Below, one piece after another: positions 19,201 through 28,064 of a stretch of DNA of 64,000 bases (positions are counted from its first letter, which is position 1; each line of letters begins with the position of its first letter). The notes under the pieces were generated by a model. That model saw nothing but the letters and a program-made list of their open reading frames with translations, searched no databases and was not told the origin of the DNA. The position numbers were made by a program, and so were the translations under genes. This DNA comes from Nocardia paucivorans NBRC 100373 (GTDB taxonomy: Bacteria; Actinomycetota; Actinomycetes; Mycobacteriales; Mycobacteriaceae): contig NZ_BAGE01000031.1 in NCBI RefSeq assembly GCF_000308675.1, positions 16,494-80,493 of the forward strand, given 5' to 3'.

Positions 19201-19547
19201 GATACCGGTTGCCGGGCTCACCGGGTCGCCGCGGTGGCAGTACATGGTCGCCCGGCTTGTTCTCGAGTGCCGTTTCCACCGCCGGAACGGGGTGGCACCT
19301 CGTACAGTTGCGCCGGCCCCACGTCGATCGTTCTCCTGCCGCATCGGCGCACCACACTCTGCAGATGGCGGTGGGTCGTAAGGGACCACCCACCACACCG
19401 GTCGAGCAGGGCATACGATCAGAAGTACGGATCCGAGCTCCCGGTCGCGTCCTTGAACCAGTTCACGATGGCGATCCACACCCGACCAACGGTCCGGGAT
19501 CACTGCACGAACCGCCGACCGAGTGGCCCGCTCGATTCGTGGGGATC
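19201..19547. other. Intergenic stretch without a supported gene
   Basis: About 350 bases between the convergent PepSY and lipase genes. The only oddity is a 20-codon minus-strand frame starting GTG (MWIAIVNWFKDATG...) near 19435-19500, without a ribosome binding site. I see no terminator hairpin or RNA gene. Confidence 0.4.
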
Positions 19548-20501
19548 TCAATTCGTGGGGATATGACCCAGCAGCCAGTCGACCACATCCGAGAGCACTC
19601 GGTCGCGTTCCGGATCGTTGAAGATCTCGTGGTAGAGGCCCTCGTAGCGGCGAATGGTGAGATCGGAAGTCCCCGCGCCCGATTCGATCCGGTCGATGCT
19701 CGATGGTGCGGCGATGGCGTCGGCGGTGCCGTGCATGGCCAGGGTCGGCACCGTCAGCCGGTCCAGGCGCTCGCGCACCGTGGCGGCGGTGAGCAGGACT
19801 TCGACGGCGGTGCGGGCGGGTAGTTTGCCGCGGAACACCAGCGGGTCGTTGTCATAGGCGGCGACCACGGCCGGATCGCGGCTGATATCCGCCGAATCCA
19901 GTTTCAGCACGCCGATATTCGGCGCCAGTCGGCTCAGCGCCGATGCGGCCAGTCGCTGCACGGAATTGCCCAGCGGAATGTCCAGCGGCGGCGCCGAGAC
20001 CACGATCCCGGCCGCGTCGAGTGGGGCCCGAGTCGCCAGATGAAGCACGATCAGCGCGCCCATCGAATGCCCGAGCACGAACCGCGGCACCCCGGGCGCC
20101 GCCTGTCCCGCCAGGTCGAGCAGGCGGGCCGTATTGTCCGCGGCATTATCGATCGACCCGATATTGGCGCGGGCCCCACCCGAGCCGCCGTGACCGGCGT
20201 GATCCAGCGCGTACACCGCGAAACCGGCCTCGTTCAACCGCTTCGCCACGTGCTCGTATCGGCCCGAGTGTTCGGCCGCGCCGTGCGACAGGGCGATAAC
20301 CCCGCGAATATCTTGCTCGGGCAGCCAGGCGCGCCACACGATTCGGGTGCCGGCGCTGTCGAAGGTGCCGGTGTCCGCACGACCGGAAGGGGAAGCCGAC
20401 TCGGCGCCGGCCGGGGTCGCGTCGGTTCCCGAGGTGGGTGCGGCGCTCACCGCCTGCTCCTCGGCGGCGGTTTCGGACTCCGGTGTCTCCCGATCGCTCA
20501 T
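19548..20501 (-). CDS. Monoacylglycerol lipase-type alpha/beta hydrolase
   Basis: A 317-residue hydrolase. The first 45 residues are a Ser/Ala/Glu-rich low-complexity extension. The core carries LSHGAAEHSGRY (oxyanion loop), ALDHAGHGGSGG, the nucleophile elbow GHSMGAL, the acid in MHGTADAIAAPSS and the histidine in YEGLYHEIFNDPE, the standard monoglyceride lipase pattern (Rv0183-like). It would release fatty acids from monoacylglycerols. Its start overlaps the stop of the upstream M20 peptidase gene by ATGA; it is the last gene of a three-hydrolase operon. Confidence 0.93.
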   Translation of the reverse strand: MSDRETPESETAAEEQAVSAAPTSGTDATPAGAESASPSGRADTGTFDSAGTRIVWRAWLPEQDIRGVIALSHGAAEHSGRYEHVAKRLNEAGFAVYALDHAGHGGSGGARANIGSIDNAADNTARLLDLAGQAAPGVPRFVLGHSMGALIVLHLATRAPLDAAGIVVSAPPLDIPLGNSVQRLAASALSRLAPNIGVLKLDSADISRDPAVVAAYDNDPLVFRGKLPARTAVEVLLTAATVRERLDRLTVPTLAMHGTADAIAAPSSIDRIESGAGTSDLTIRRYEGLYHEIFNDPERDRVLSDVVDWLLGHIPTN

Positions 20502-21892
20502 CCCTCGGCTCCCGTGTGCTGAAGTGTCGCGGCCGGCGGTTCGGTTGTCGCCGCGAGACGGTCGACGAGCCGCCGGTTGAAATCGATGAGTCGAGCGTAG
20601 TTCACCCGCGACAGTCGTTCGTCGGTTCCATGGATCCGCTCCAGGTCCTGTTGGGTGAGCAGGATCGGGGCGAAATTACAGCGGGTGCCGGCCAGGTCGT
20701 GGTAATGCCGGGAATCGGTCGCGCCGGGGACCAGGCCGGTGGTGATCGCGATCCCTGGTACGACGGTCTCGGCCAGGTCTGCGATCAGCGCGAACTCGGG
20801 GCCCGGCCGCTCCACCGGGGACGGTTCCGACGCCATCCCGACGACCTCGATCCGCACCCGCTCGTCGCGCACCGCCTTCCGGCAGTGGGTGAGCACATCC
20901 GCCACCGAGTCGCCGGGCAGAATGCGGAAATTGACCAGCGCCTCGGCGTGCTGGGGCAGCACGTTCGCCTTCACCCCGCCCCGGATCACCGTCGGGGCGG
21001 TGGTGGTGCGCACCAGTGCCTCGGTCTGCGGTCGCATGGCCATGATCCGCAGGATGACGGGGGTGGCGGCCCGAGCGAATCGCAGCAGCCGCCGGCGCGC
21101 GGCGGGCATGGCCGGACGCAGCCGGGCCAGCATGTCGAACACCACGGGTGTCACCCGCAGCGGCATCGGATGCTCCTGGATCCGGTGCACGGCCCGGGCC
21201 AAGCGGCCCACCGCGGTCGGCCCGTCCGGCATGGAGGAATGTCCACCCGTTTCGGTGACGGTCAGCCGCACCGTGGCGTATCCTTTCTCACCCAGCATGA
21301 TCGTCGCCACCGGCCGCCGGATTCCGTCGGCGACGCCCTCGGTGATCACCCCGCCCTCGTCCAGCAGCAGATCGGCCCGCACCCCGGCCTCGCGCAGCCG
21401 ACGCGCCATTCGCACCGCCCCCTCGGTGCCGAACACCTCCTCGTCGTGGCCGAACGCCAGGTACACGGTGTGCCGGGGACGCACTCCGTCGGCCAACGCC
21501 GACTCCACCGCCTCCAGGATCGCGATCATCCTGCTCTTGTCGTCGATCGCGCCGCGTCCCCAGATGAACTCCTCGTCGACCACACCCGCGAACGGGGGAT
21601 GGGTCCAGCCCCGCGATTCGTCGGCGGGGACCACATCCTGGTGGGCGAGCAGGATCGCCGCCGTCCGCGAGGGGTCGACTCCGCGCCAGGTGTAGAGCCT
21701 GCTGTGGCCGAAACGCTCCAGTTCCAGTTCGGCGTGCACGCGGGGGAAGGACCGTTCCAGGTGCTCGGCCAGTCGCGCGAACTCCGCGTCGTCGGTGTCG
21801 GCGGGATCCTCCCGCGAGACCGTGGCGCAGCGCAGTGCCGTCGCCAACCGTTCGGCGGTCTCGGCGTCGACGGGGGTGATGTGACCGGTCAT
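20498..21892 (-). CDS. M20-family metallopeptidase (carboxypeptidase/deacylase)
   Basis: A 464-residue M20/M28-type amidohydrolase. Metal ligands are visible at H84 in LAHQDVV, D117 in WGRGAIDDKS and E151/E152 in HDEEVFG, with further ligands in DEGG and in the C-terminal RIHGTDERLS segment. The Gly-His-Ser motif (TGGHSSMP) marks the dimerisation domain. The size and the RIHGTDE ending resemble the CPS1/carboxypeptidase S branch of M20, which cleaves N-acyl amino acids or dipeptides. ATG 21892 overlaps the stop of the upstream CocE-like gene. Cytoplasmic; no signal peptide. Confidence 0.92.
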   Translation of the reverse strand: MTGHITPVDAETAERLATALRCATVSREDPADTDDAEFARLAEHLERSFPRVHAELELERFGHSRLYTWRGVDPSRTAAILLAHQDVVPADESRGWTHPPFAGVVDEEFIWGRGAIDDKSRMIAILEAVESALADGVRPRHTVYLAFGHDEEVFGTEGAVRMARRLREAGVRADLLLDEGGVITEGVADGIRRPVATIMLGEKGYATVRLTVTETGGHSSMPDGPTAVGRLARAVHRIQEHPMPLRVTPVVFDMLARLRPAMPAARRRLLRFARAATPVILRIMAMRPQTEALVRTTTAPTVIRGGVKANVLPQHAEALVNFRILPGDSVADVLTHCRKAVRDERVRIEVVGMASEPSPVERPGPEFALIADLAETVVPGIAITTGLVPGATDSRHYHDLAGTRCNFAPILLTQQDLERIHGTDERLSRVNYARLIDFNRRLVDRLAATTEPPAATLQHTGAEG

Positions 21893-23565
21893 CGGACGGT
21901 GAGATCGTTCAGGTTCAAAGGCACCCTCGCATTGTCCAGTATCGCCGGGTCGAGGGCGACGGTCTGTTTCCCGAGCTGCTCGTGCTGTTTGGGGGTGAGC
22001 CCACTCGGCAGGTCGGCCGGCCGGACCGTGCGCAACACCGGCAGTTCGAGCTCGGCCGCCTCCACGTTCACCGGCGCGAAGACCGGGGTGTGCGCCCACT
22101 GGTCGTCCACCACATCGGTGATCTTCACCCCCAGTCGGTGCCCCGCCGGGATCAGCCAGTCGTGGCCGGTCAACTCGATCCGCGCGGTCTCCGACACCGG
22201 GGCGATACCTCGGGTGACAGCGATCCCGGTGTTGTTCGGGGAGATGTCGTAGACCTCGATCGCGACGGTGGCGTTCGCGGGGCCGTTCGCCCGCACGGTC
22301 GCCGTCGGCAGCCCGGACAGGTGCATATCCCGCGGCAGCGGCTCCGACACCGTCCAGATCTCCCGATCGGGGCCGGGGGGCAGCCCTCGATCCATATAGC
22401 GGCCGGTGCGCAGCGGGATCGGGACGCGCACCGCGTCCGAGGGCGGCCAGCTCTGCTCCGAACGCCACGCGCCGTCGGAACGCCCGACGGAGACCCGCGG
22501 TCCGGGAACCGTCACATCACGTCCGGCCACATGCCGGTCGAAGAAGGCGAGGATTTCGGGGTTGAAGTCGGGACCGCCGCACGGTTCGTGACAGTCGCGG
22601 TGCCCCCACATCCCGAACCACGCCTTGTGCTCCCCGGGGCCCTGCACCTTCCACACGTCGAACACCTTCCAGGGCCGGGTGTTGAAATCGCTGAAGCCCT
22701 GACCGAGGAACAGGGGAATGGTGTTACCCGCCATCATGGGGATCAGATTTCGGTCTCGCCAGAACGCGGTGTTGCCGTCGGGGTTCATGATCTGTTTCGC
22801 GTACTCGGCATAGCAGTCGACCGAGATACTCGCCACATTGGCGTGGTACTCGGGCGGGTCGGTGGGATGGCCGGGCAGGGCGGCGATGAGGGAATGCTCG
22901 TATCCCACCAGATAACCCGGTCGCACCCCGCGTTCGCTGACCGGCTTGATGGCGAAGCGCCAGGGAATTCCCTGCATATAGGCATAGGAGTAAGGGTCGG
23001 CGGTGGGCGCGAACGATGCGACGGCCGCCAGTCCTTTCGGTTTGGTCACCAGGCCCATCAAGGCGGCACGCCCCTCGTAGGAGAGACCGGCCAACCCCAC
23101 CTTCCCGGTGGACCACGGTTGGCTCGCCGCCCACTCCACCGCGGTCTTCACATCCGAGCGTTCCCCCGGCCCGCCGTAGTCCGGACACCCCGACGACCCC
23201 CCGAATCCGCGCAGGTCGGCGATGACATAGGTGTATCCGGCCCGAAGGAACTTCTCCACATCGAGGTCGACCACCGTCGGTCCGCCCTCGAGCCGCGGTT
23301 CGGCGATGTACCCGCCGTGCGCCCGGTACGGGCTCACGGTCAGGATCACCGGGGTGCGGACGTCGTCGGCGAGCCCCAGCGGTCGCAGTACATCGGCGTG
23401 CATCCGCACCCCGTCGGTGGAGTCGAAGAACTCCTGCCACCAGCGGAACGGCAGTTGCGCCTGCGCCGGGGGCGCGTACCGAACGGCGAACGGCGTCGCG
23501 ACGGCGAGCACGGTGACGAGCCCGAGCAGCAGCACCAGCCCGCGCGGCACAGATAATCGTGACAT
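21889..23565 (-). CDS. Exported CocE/NonD-family hydrolase (X-Pro dipeptidyl-peptidase-like)
   Basis: A 558-residue protein with an N-terminal membrane/signal segment (GLVLLLGLVTVLAVATPFAV). The alpha/beta domain carries the nucleophile elbow GLSYEG, preceded by the conserved RGFGGSSG, and the second half is the jelly-roll domain typical of CocE/NonD enzymes (LTGHDWLIPAGHRLGVKI). The family cleaves esters, amides or X-Pro dipeptides. ATG 23565 begins the signal segment; GTG 23568 is adjacent. It opens a coupled operon with the M20 peptidase and lipase, so the three may break down an acylated extracellular compound together. Confidence 0.9.
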   Translation of the reverse strand: MSRLSVPRGLVLLLGLVTVLAVATPFAVRYAPPAQAQLPFRWWQEFFDSTDGVRMHADVLRPLGLADDVRTPVILTVSPYRAHGGYIAEPRLEGGPTVVDLDVEKFLRAGYTYVIADLRGFGGSSGCPDYGGPGERSDVKTAVEWAASQPWSTGKVGLAGLSYEGRAALMGLVTKPKGLAAVASFAPTADPYSYAYMQGIPWRFAIKPVSERGVRPGYLVGYEHSLIAALPGHPTDPPEYHANVASISVDCYAEYAKQIMNPDGNTAFWRDRNLIPMMAGNTIPLFLGQGFSDFNTRPWKVFDVWKVQGPGEHKAWFGMWGHRDCHEPCGGPDFNPEILAFFDRHVAGRDVTVPGPRVSVGRSDGAWRSEQSWPPSDAVRVPIPLRTGRYMDRGLPPGPDREIWTVSEPLPRDMHLSGLPTATVRANGPANATVAIEVYDISPNNTGIAVTRGIAPVSETARIELTGHDWLIPAGHRLGVKITDVVDDQWAHTPVFAPVNVEAAELELPVLRTVRPADLPSGLTPKQHEQLGKQTVALDPAILDNARVPLNLNDLTVR

Positions 23566-23711
23566 CACTCCATGGACTATCGGGGGTGCGGGGCCATTCC
23601 GTCCAGACCCAGAAACCGGGGACGCCGCGAGATCGGGTCGCGGTACGGGGCGAGGTGAGCGGGTTCGTCCCATGCATCGGACCGTGTCCCACGGCAACTA
23701 TTCTGGGAACC

Positions 23712-24449
23712 ATGGCAGCAGGTAAGCCCGACAAAGAGGCGAAAGCCGCGGCGAAAGCGGCGCGCAAGAAGCAATCGAAGGAACGTCGTCAGCAGCTCTG
23801 GCAGGCGTTCCAGATGCAGCGCAAGGAAGACAAACTGCTGCTGCCGCTGATGATCGGCGCACTGGTCGTCACCACGGCCGTCCTGGTCGGGATCGGTTTC
23901 GTCTTCGGCCTGCAGTGGTTCATGCTGCCGCTGGGGCTACTGCTCGGCGTGCTGTTCGCGTTCATCATCTTCGGTCGCCGGGTGCAGAGCACCGTCTACC
24001 GCCGGGCCGAGGGCCAGGCCGGCGCCGCGGCCTGGGTCCTGGACAATTTGCAGGGCAAATGGCGGGTGAGCAATGGTGTCGCCGCCACCACCCAGCTGGA
24101 TGTGGTGCATCGGGTGATCGGCCTGCCGGGTGTCATCTTCGTCGCCGAGGGCTCCCCGCAGCGGGTTCGGTCGCTGCTGGCGCAGGAGAAGAAGCGCACC
24201 GCCCGCCTCATCGGCGACACCCCGATCTACGACGTGATCATCGGTAACGAGGAGGGGCAGGTGCCGTTGAAGAACCTGCAACGCCACCTCACCAAACTGC
24301 CGCGCAATATCGACACCAAGCGGATGGACCAGATCGAGGGACGGTTGAGCGCCCTCAGCTCCCGCCGGGGCGGCCCGGCGATGCCGAAGGGCCCGCTGCC
24401 GACCGGTGCCAAGATGCGGGGTGTGCAGCGCACCATCCGCCGTCGCTGA
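23712..24449 (+). CDS. DUF4191 membrane protein (Rv2219 type)
   Basis: A 245-residue protein. Residues 1-35 are Lys/Ala-rich and cytoplasmic; two transmembrane segments span about 43-63 and 68-88; the remaining 155 residues form a cytoplasmic domain with GLPGVIFVAEG and VIIGNEEGQVPLKNLQRHL. The family is actinobacterial and always close to glnA1; its function is unknown. ATG 23712 follows the divergent CocE-like gene by about 145 bases. Confidence 0.9.
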   Translation: MAAGKPDKEAKAAAKAARKKQSKERRQQLWQAFQMQRKEDKLLLPLMIGALVVTTAVLVGIGFVFGLQWFMLPLGLLLGVLFAFIIFGRRVQSTVYRRAEGQAGAAAWVLDNLQGKWRVSNGVAATTQLDVVHRVIGLPGVIFVAEGSPQRVRSLLAQEKKRTARLIGDTPIYDVIIGNEEGQVPLKNLQRHLTKLPRNIDTKRMDQIEGRLSALSSRRGGPAMPKGPLPTGAKMRGVQRTIRRR

Positions 24450-24467
24450 GCTCGCGGTCCGCTCAGC
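24445..24467. terminator. Inverted repeat spanning two convergent stop codons
   Basis: GCTGAGC and GCTCAGC form a perfect 7-bp inverted repeat around a 9-base loop. The TGA of the DUF4191 gene lies in the left arm and the TGA of the RDD gene (on the other strand) in the right arm, so the element could end both transcripts. Confidence 0.5.
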
Positions 24468-24918
24468 GGGCGCGCACCACGGCGGTACCGGTGGCCTGGT
24501 CGTGCATACCGCGTCCGTCCGCGTCGGTGAACAGGGCCGGTACCACGAACGCCAGTAGGATCTGTCGGGCCAATGCCCGGATGAATCCCACCGGCTCCGC
24601 CGCGTCCACCCGGATCACCCGCAACCGCAGGAAGTACTGTCCGGGGGTGAACCCGAACAGGGTCACCGCGCCGATCCCGATCAGCGCCCACACGAGCAGC
24701 GTCAGCTGCGATACCGCCCCGCCCTGCACGATGAGGGCGGAGATGCCGAGCGCGATCATCCAGTCGACGAACAGGGCTCCGATACGCCGCGCCGTCCCGG
24801 CCAGTGAGCCGACGCCCTCGCGCGGCAGCCCCAACAGCTCGCCCGCGTAGGTTCCGTTCGCCGAATCACCGGGATCGGCGGAGGGTCCGGAAAGCCATGA
24901 TCCGGTGATACGTGCCAT
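24463..24918 (-). CDS. RDD-family membrane protein (Rv2219A type)
   Basis: A 151-residue membrane protein with two or three hydrophobic segments: LFVDWMIALGISALIV, LTLLVWALIGIGAVTLF and QILLAFVVPALF. The RDD signature residues are R in RRIGALFVDW and the D of the same helix. RDD proteins are small integral membrane proteins, some acting as ion antiporters. ATG 24918 is chosen for the MARITGSWLSG start typical of mycobacterial homologues. It faces the DUF4191 gene tail to tail and diverges from glnA1. Confidence 0.88.
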   Translation of the reverse strand: MARITGSWLSGPSADPGDSANGTYAGELLGLPREGVGSLAGTARRIGALFVDWMIALGISALIVQGGAVSQLTLLVWALIGIGAVTLFGFTPGQYFLRLRVIRVDAAEPVGFIRALARQILLAFVVPALFTDADGRGMHDQATGTAVVRAR

Positions 24919-25096
24919 GTGCCCAGGATAGGCGGCCGACTCGACGGCATTCGGACCGGCGCGGGTCCGCGACCGGCACGACAAGGCCCTCGTGTGCTGT
25001 ATCACCACCGCATGCACCCGCGATAGAGTTTCTGGTGCGCTCGACGAATGGTTCTTACACCACTACGTGGCCGGCGACACCTCCGCCACGACACGT

Positions 25097-25134
25097 GTAA
25101 CACCGGCGAAACATGGACTTGACGACCGGGAAAC
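25097..25134 (+). promoter_or_regulatory. Tandem GlnR operator of glnA1
   Basis: Two GlnR-type boxes occur in direct order: GTAAC-N6-GAAAC at 25097-25112 and TTGAC-N6-GAAAC at 25119-25134. They are separated by exactly six bases, giving the 22-bp period of the actinobacterial GlnR consensus (gTnAc-n6-GaAAc). The TTGACG of the second box can also serve as a -35 hexamer, with CATAGC at 25143-25148 as a possible -10. This predicts GlnR control of glnA1 under nitrogen limitation. Confidence 0.85.
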
Positions 25135-25212
25135 ACCACGTCCATAGCGTCGATTCGCGACGCCCTGCACTCGATACTGGCTGGGGAACCTGATTCCTAT
25201 AAGGAGAACTAA

Positions 25213-26649
25213 GTGACGTTCAGCACGGCCGACGAGGTCATCAAGTACATCGCCGACGAGGAGGTCGAGTACGTCGACATCCGTTTCAGCGACCTGCCCG
25301 GTGTGCAGCAGCACTTCTCCATCCCGGCGAAGGCGTTCACCGCCGACCTTGCTGAGGACGGCCTGGCGTTCGATGGTTCCTCGGTGCGTGGCTTCCAGTC
25401 CATCGACGAGTCCGACATGCTGCTGCTGCCCGACTACAGCACCGCACGGCTGGACCCGTTCCGGGCCGCGAAGACGCTCAACATGAACTTCTTCGTGCAC
25501 GACCCCTTCACCCGTGAGGCCTACTCCCGCGACCCGCGCAATATCGCCCGCAAGGCGGAGGAGTACCTGCGCTCCACCGGTATCGCCGACACCGCGTTCT
25601 TCGGCCCCGAGGCGGAGTTCTACATCTTCGACTCGATCCGCTACGACTCGGCCATGAACGGCGCGTTCTACAAGATCGAGTCCGTCTCCGGTTCCTGGAA
25701 CACCGGCTCCGAGCTCAACCCGGACGGCAGCCTGAACCGCGGCTACAAGGTCCGCAACAAGGGCGGCTACTTCCCCGTGGCTCCCTACGACCACTACGTG
25801 GACCTGCGCGACAAGATCTCCACCAACCTGCAGAACGCCGGTTTCGAGCTGGAGCGCGGCCACCATGAGGTCGGCACCGCCGGTCAGGCCGAGATCAACT
25901 ACAAGTTCAACACCCTGTTGCACGCGGCCGACGATCTGCAGCTGTTCAAGTACATCGTCAAGAACACCGCGTGGGCCGAGGGCAAGACCGTCACCTTCAT
26001 GCCGAAGCCGCTCTTCGGTGACAACGGCTCGGGTATGCACGTGCACCAGTCGCTGTGGAAGGACGGTAAGCCGCTGTTCCACGACGAGGCCGGCTACGGC
26101 GGCCTGTCGGACCTGGCCCGCCACTACATCGGCGGCATCCTGCACCACGCCCCGTCGCTGCTGGCGTTCACCAACCCCACCGTGAACTCCTACCACCGCC
26201 TGGTCCCCGGCTACGAGGCCCCGATCAACCTGGTGTACTCGCAGCGCAACCGCTCCGCCGCGGTCCGTATCCCGGTCACCGGCAACAACCCGAAGGCCAA
26301 GCGCATCGAGTTCCGCGCCCCCGACTCCTCGGGCAACCCGTACCTGGCCTTCGCCGCCATGCTGATGGCCGGCCTGGACGGCATCAAGAAGAAGATCGAG
26401 CCGCTGGCCCCGGTCGACAAGGACCTCTACGAGCTGCCGCCGGAGGAGGCCAAGAACATTCCGCAGGCCCCCACCAACCTGGCGTCGGTCATCGACCGCT
26501 TGGAGGCCGACCACGAGTACCTCACCGAGGGCAATGTCTTCACCGAGGACCTGATCGAGACCTGGATCACCCTCAAGCGGGAGAACGAGATCGCCCCGGT
26601 CAACCTGCGGCCGCATCCGTACGAGTTCGAGCTGTACTTCGACGTGTAA
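25213..26649 (+). CDS. glnA1: Glutamine synthetase type I, GlnA1 (adenylylatable)
   Basis: A 478-residue enzyme making glutamine from glutamate, ammonia and ATP. Visible are the beta-grasp [18 protein letters not shown], the metal-binding EAEFYIF, the [17 protein letters not shown] active-site segment, [19 protein letters not shown], the NRSAAVRIP loop, and the adenylylation loop [10 protein letters not shown] with Tyr406, the same residue number as in M. tuberculosis GlnA1. It is therefore a probable target of GlnE. Translation starts at GTG 25213 after AAGGAGA. The GlnR double box lies upstream and a long hairpin downstream. Confidence 0.98.
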   Translation: MTFSTADEVIKYIADEEVEYVDIRFSDLPGVQQHFSIPAKAFTADLAEDGLAFDGSSVRGFQSIDESDMLLLPDYSTARLDPFRAAKTLNMNFFVHDPFTREAYSRDPRNIARKAEEYLRSTGIADTAFFGPEAEFYIFDSIRYDSAMNGAFYKIESVSGSWNTGSELNPDGSLNRGYKVRNKGGYFPVAPYDHYVDLRDKISTNLQNAGFELERGHHEVGTAGQAEINYKFNTLLHAADDLQLFKYIVKNTAWAEGKTVTFMPKPLFGDNGSGMHVHQSLWKDGKPLFHDEAGYGGLSDLARHYIGGILHHAPSLLAFTNPTVNSYHRLVPGYEAPINLVYSQRNRSAAVRIPVTGNNPKAKRIEFRAPDSSGNPYLAFAAMLMAGLDGIKKKIEPLAPVDKDLYELPPEEAKNIPQAPTNLASVIDRLEADHEYLTEGNVFTEDLIETWITLKRENEIAPVNLRPHPYEFELYFDV

Positions 26650-26727
26650 GCCGTTTCGGCGGTCCGACCTGCGGCAGAGTGCTCACGAACCGCCCTCTGT
26701 CCGCAATGCGTCCGCAGTAGCGACAAG

Positions 26728-26779
26728 CGAGTCCATCCGTTTCGCGATCACTTCACCGATTGCGAAACGGGTGGACTCG
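26728..26779. terminator. 18-bp stem downstream of glnA1
   Basis: CGAGTCCATCCGTTTCGC pairs with GCGAAACGGGTGGACTCG around a 16-base loop; the only deviation is one G-T pair. It is unusually long for a terminator. It lies 78 bases after the glnA1 stop and 60 bases before the end of the convergent ParB-like gene, so it could terminate both. Confidence 0.65.
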
Positions 26780-26838
26780 TCCGTGTTCGGCCGCGATTCC
26801 GTCCGAGTTCGCTGTGACGTGGACCTACTCGGAGCCGG

Positions 26839-27654
26839 TCATGCCTTTTTGGGTCGGCCGGTCGGCAACATCCGGTCGCGGTCGAGGCCCATGTTGTAAT
26901 CCTGGACGATCTGCTGCGCCATCGGCGTCGAGCGGGGCGCCGAGCCGCCACCGCTTTGCCGTTGGCGCACCGCGTTCTGCTGCCAGATGGCCGGCGGGCC
27001 TCCGCCCTTCGATACCTTGACGAGTCGCGCATCGTCTGCGAGTTCCCGGTTTCCGGGCCGGTCGAGGACCATGGCCACCGCTCGTAGGACGATATTGTCC
27101 CAGGTGCCGGCGTCGCGCCCCCATGCTCCGCTGACTATCTTCAATACTCGGGCGACCATTCCGGGCTTCTTGCCCATTGCCAGGAGGGCCTGGACGGCGC
27201 CGACTCGGTTCGTGCTCGGGGCGGCTACCACTTGGAGGTCGTTGCCCAGGGATCGCGCTTCCTCGTCGACCCGAATCGCTATGGGGTCGCCGGCCGTCAG
27301 GGAGACCCGGAAATTGTCGAACGGTCCGACCGGCTTGCGACGCTTGTTGGCGGCGAGGAAGAGCTTGGCCTCCTGCTGGATGGTCAGGCCTTCGTAAACC
27401 ATTGTGTCCCGCAGGAAGTCGGGGCCTTCTTTGGCAATGCACGCCTGGTTGCCGTGCTGACCGTCGATGATCACCAGTCGGCCGTCGGCCCGTTTCGCGA
27501 CCAGGGCCGGGAGAAGCTTTTCCACATCCCAGTCCTGGGTGATCCGCGCGGTCCGGGCAGCGATTTCCTCGCGCTGCATGTAGAGACGCCCGGTGTCCAT
27601 CGATGGGTCGACGGTGAGATCCCCCACCCTGATCCGCTCGAACCTCTTGTCCAT
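26839..27654 (-). CDS. ParB/DUF6551-like protein of mobile-element type
   Basis: A 271-residue protein. The N-terminal 125 residues resemble a ParB/Srx-type nuclease fold: RIRVGDLTVDPSMDTGRL, then the paired aspartate/glutamine loop LVIIDGQHGNQAC, and a following AKLFLAANKRRKPVGPFDNF segment. The C-terminal 70 residues are Gly/Gln/Arg-rich with PTGRPKKA at the end. Such proteins occur in actinobacterial phages and integrative elements; a role in partition or transcriptional control is possible. No parA partner, integrase or replicon gene is nearby. AGGTGGGAAC precedes ATG 27654. Confidence 0.65.
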   Translation of the reverse strand: MDKRFERIRVGDLTVDPSMDTGRLYMQREEIAARTARITQDWDVEKLLPALVAKRADGRLVIIDGQHGNQACIAKEGPDFLRDTMVYEGLTIQQEAKLFLAANKRRKPVGPFDNFRVSLTAGDPIAIRVDEEARSLGNDLQVVAAPSTNRVGAVQALLAMGKKPGMVARVLKIVSGAWGRDAGTWDNIVLRAVAMVLDRPGNRELADDARLVKVSKGGGPPAIWQQNAVRQRQSGGGSAPRSTPMAQQIVQDYNMGLDRDRMLPTGRPKKA

Positions 27655-28064
27655 CTTGTTCCCACCTGCTCGCTCACACCCCGCCGGAGCAACTTCCTAT
27701 CAGGCCAGGAAAATCCGTTGGCCTGGGCAATATTTCATGTCCAGAGGAATTGGAGGTCATTGCGCTGCGGCGGTGCGCATGTGCTCCCGGTGCCGGGTCT
27801 TGCGGGTCGGACCGCCGATGTCGAATGCGATGTCCGGTGCTGTCGACGATGCGAGCGCAGGATCGGTGCCGTCGGGTTTCCGGGATGAATCGCCGCGCGT
27901 GTTCGACTCCGATGCCGAGCTCGATATCGATCCTGTCGCCGCGGGGAGAGGCGCGTTGCCGACGAACGCATTGTCAATAGTGGGTACAACCGTATGGGGT
28001 CGACTGTCTATGGTGGTAGGTATCGCCGAAAGGCGTTGTCGCTTGTATCGCCGGAAGGGAAGCC
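27655..28064. other. Divergent intergenic region with a possible promoter
   Basis: About 410 bases between two divergently read unknown genes. Translations in all frames look poor. On the plus strand TTGTCA (27971-27976) and TATGGG (27993-27998), spaced by 16 bases, may be a promoter for the gene at 28065. Confidence 0.4.

Noticed and set aside
19435..19500. A 20-codon minus-strand frame (MWIAIVNWFKDATG...)
   Set aside because: Reads plausibly as a small hydrophobic peptide, but has no ribosome binding site or terminator; too short to claim.
26728..26779. tRNA or riboswitch at the 3' side of glnA1
   Set aside because: The sequence forms a single long hairpin without cloverleaf arms or a following gene on that strand to regulate.
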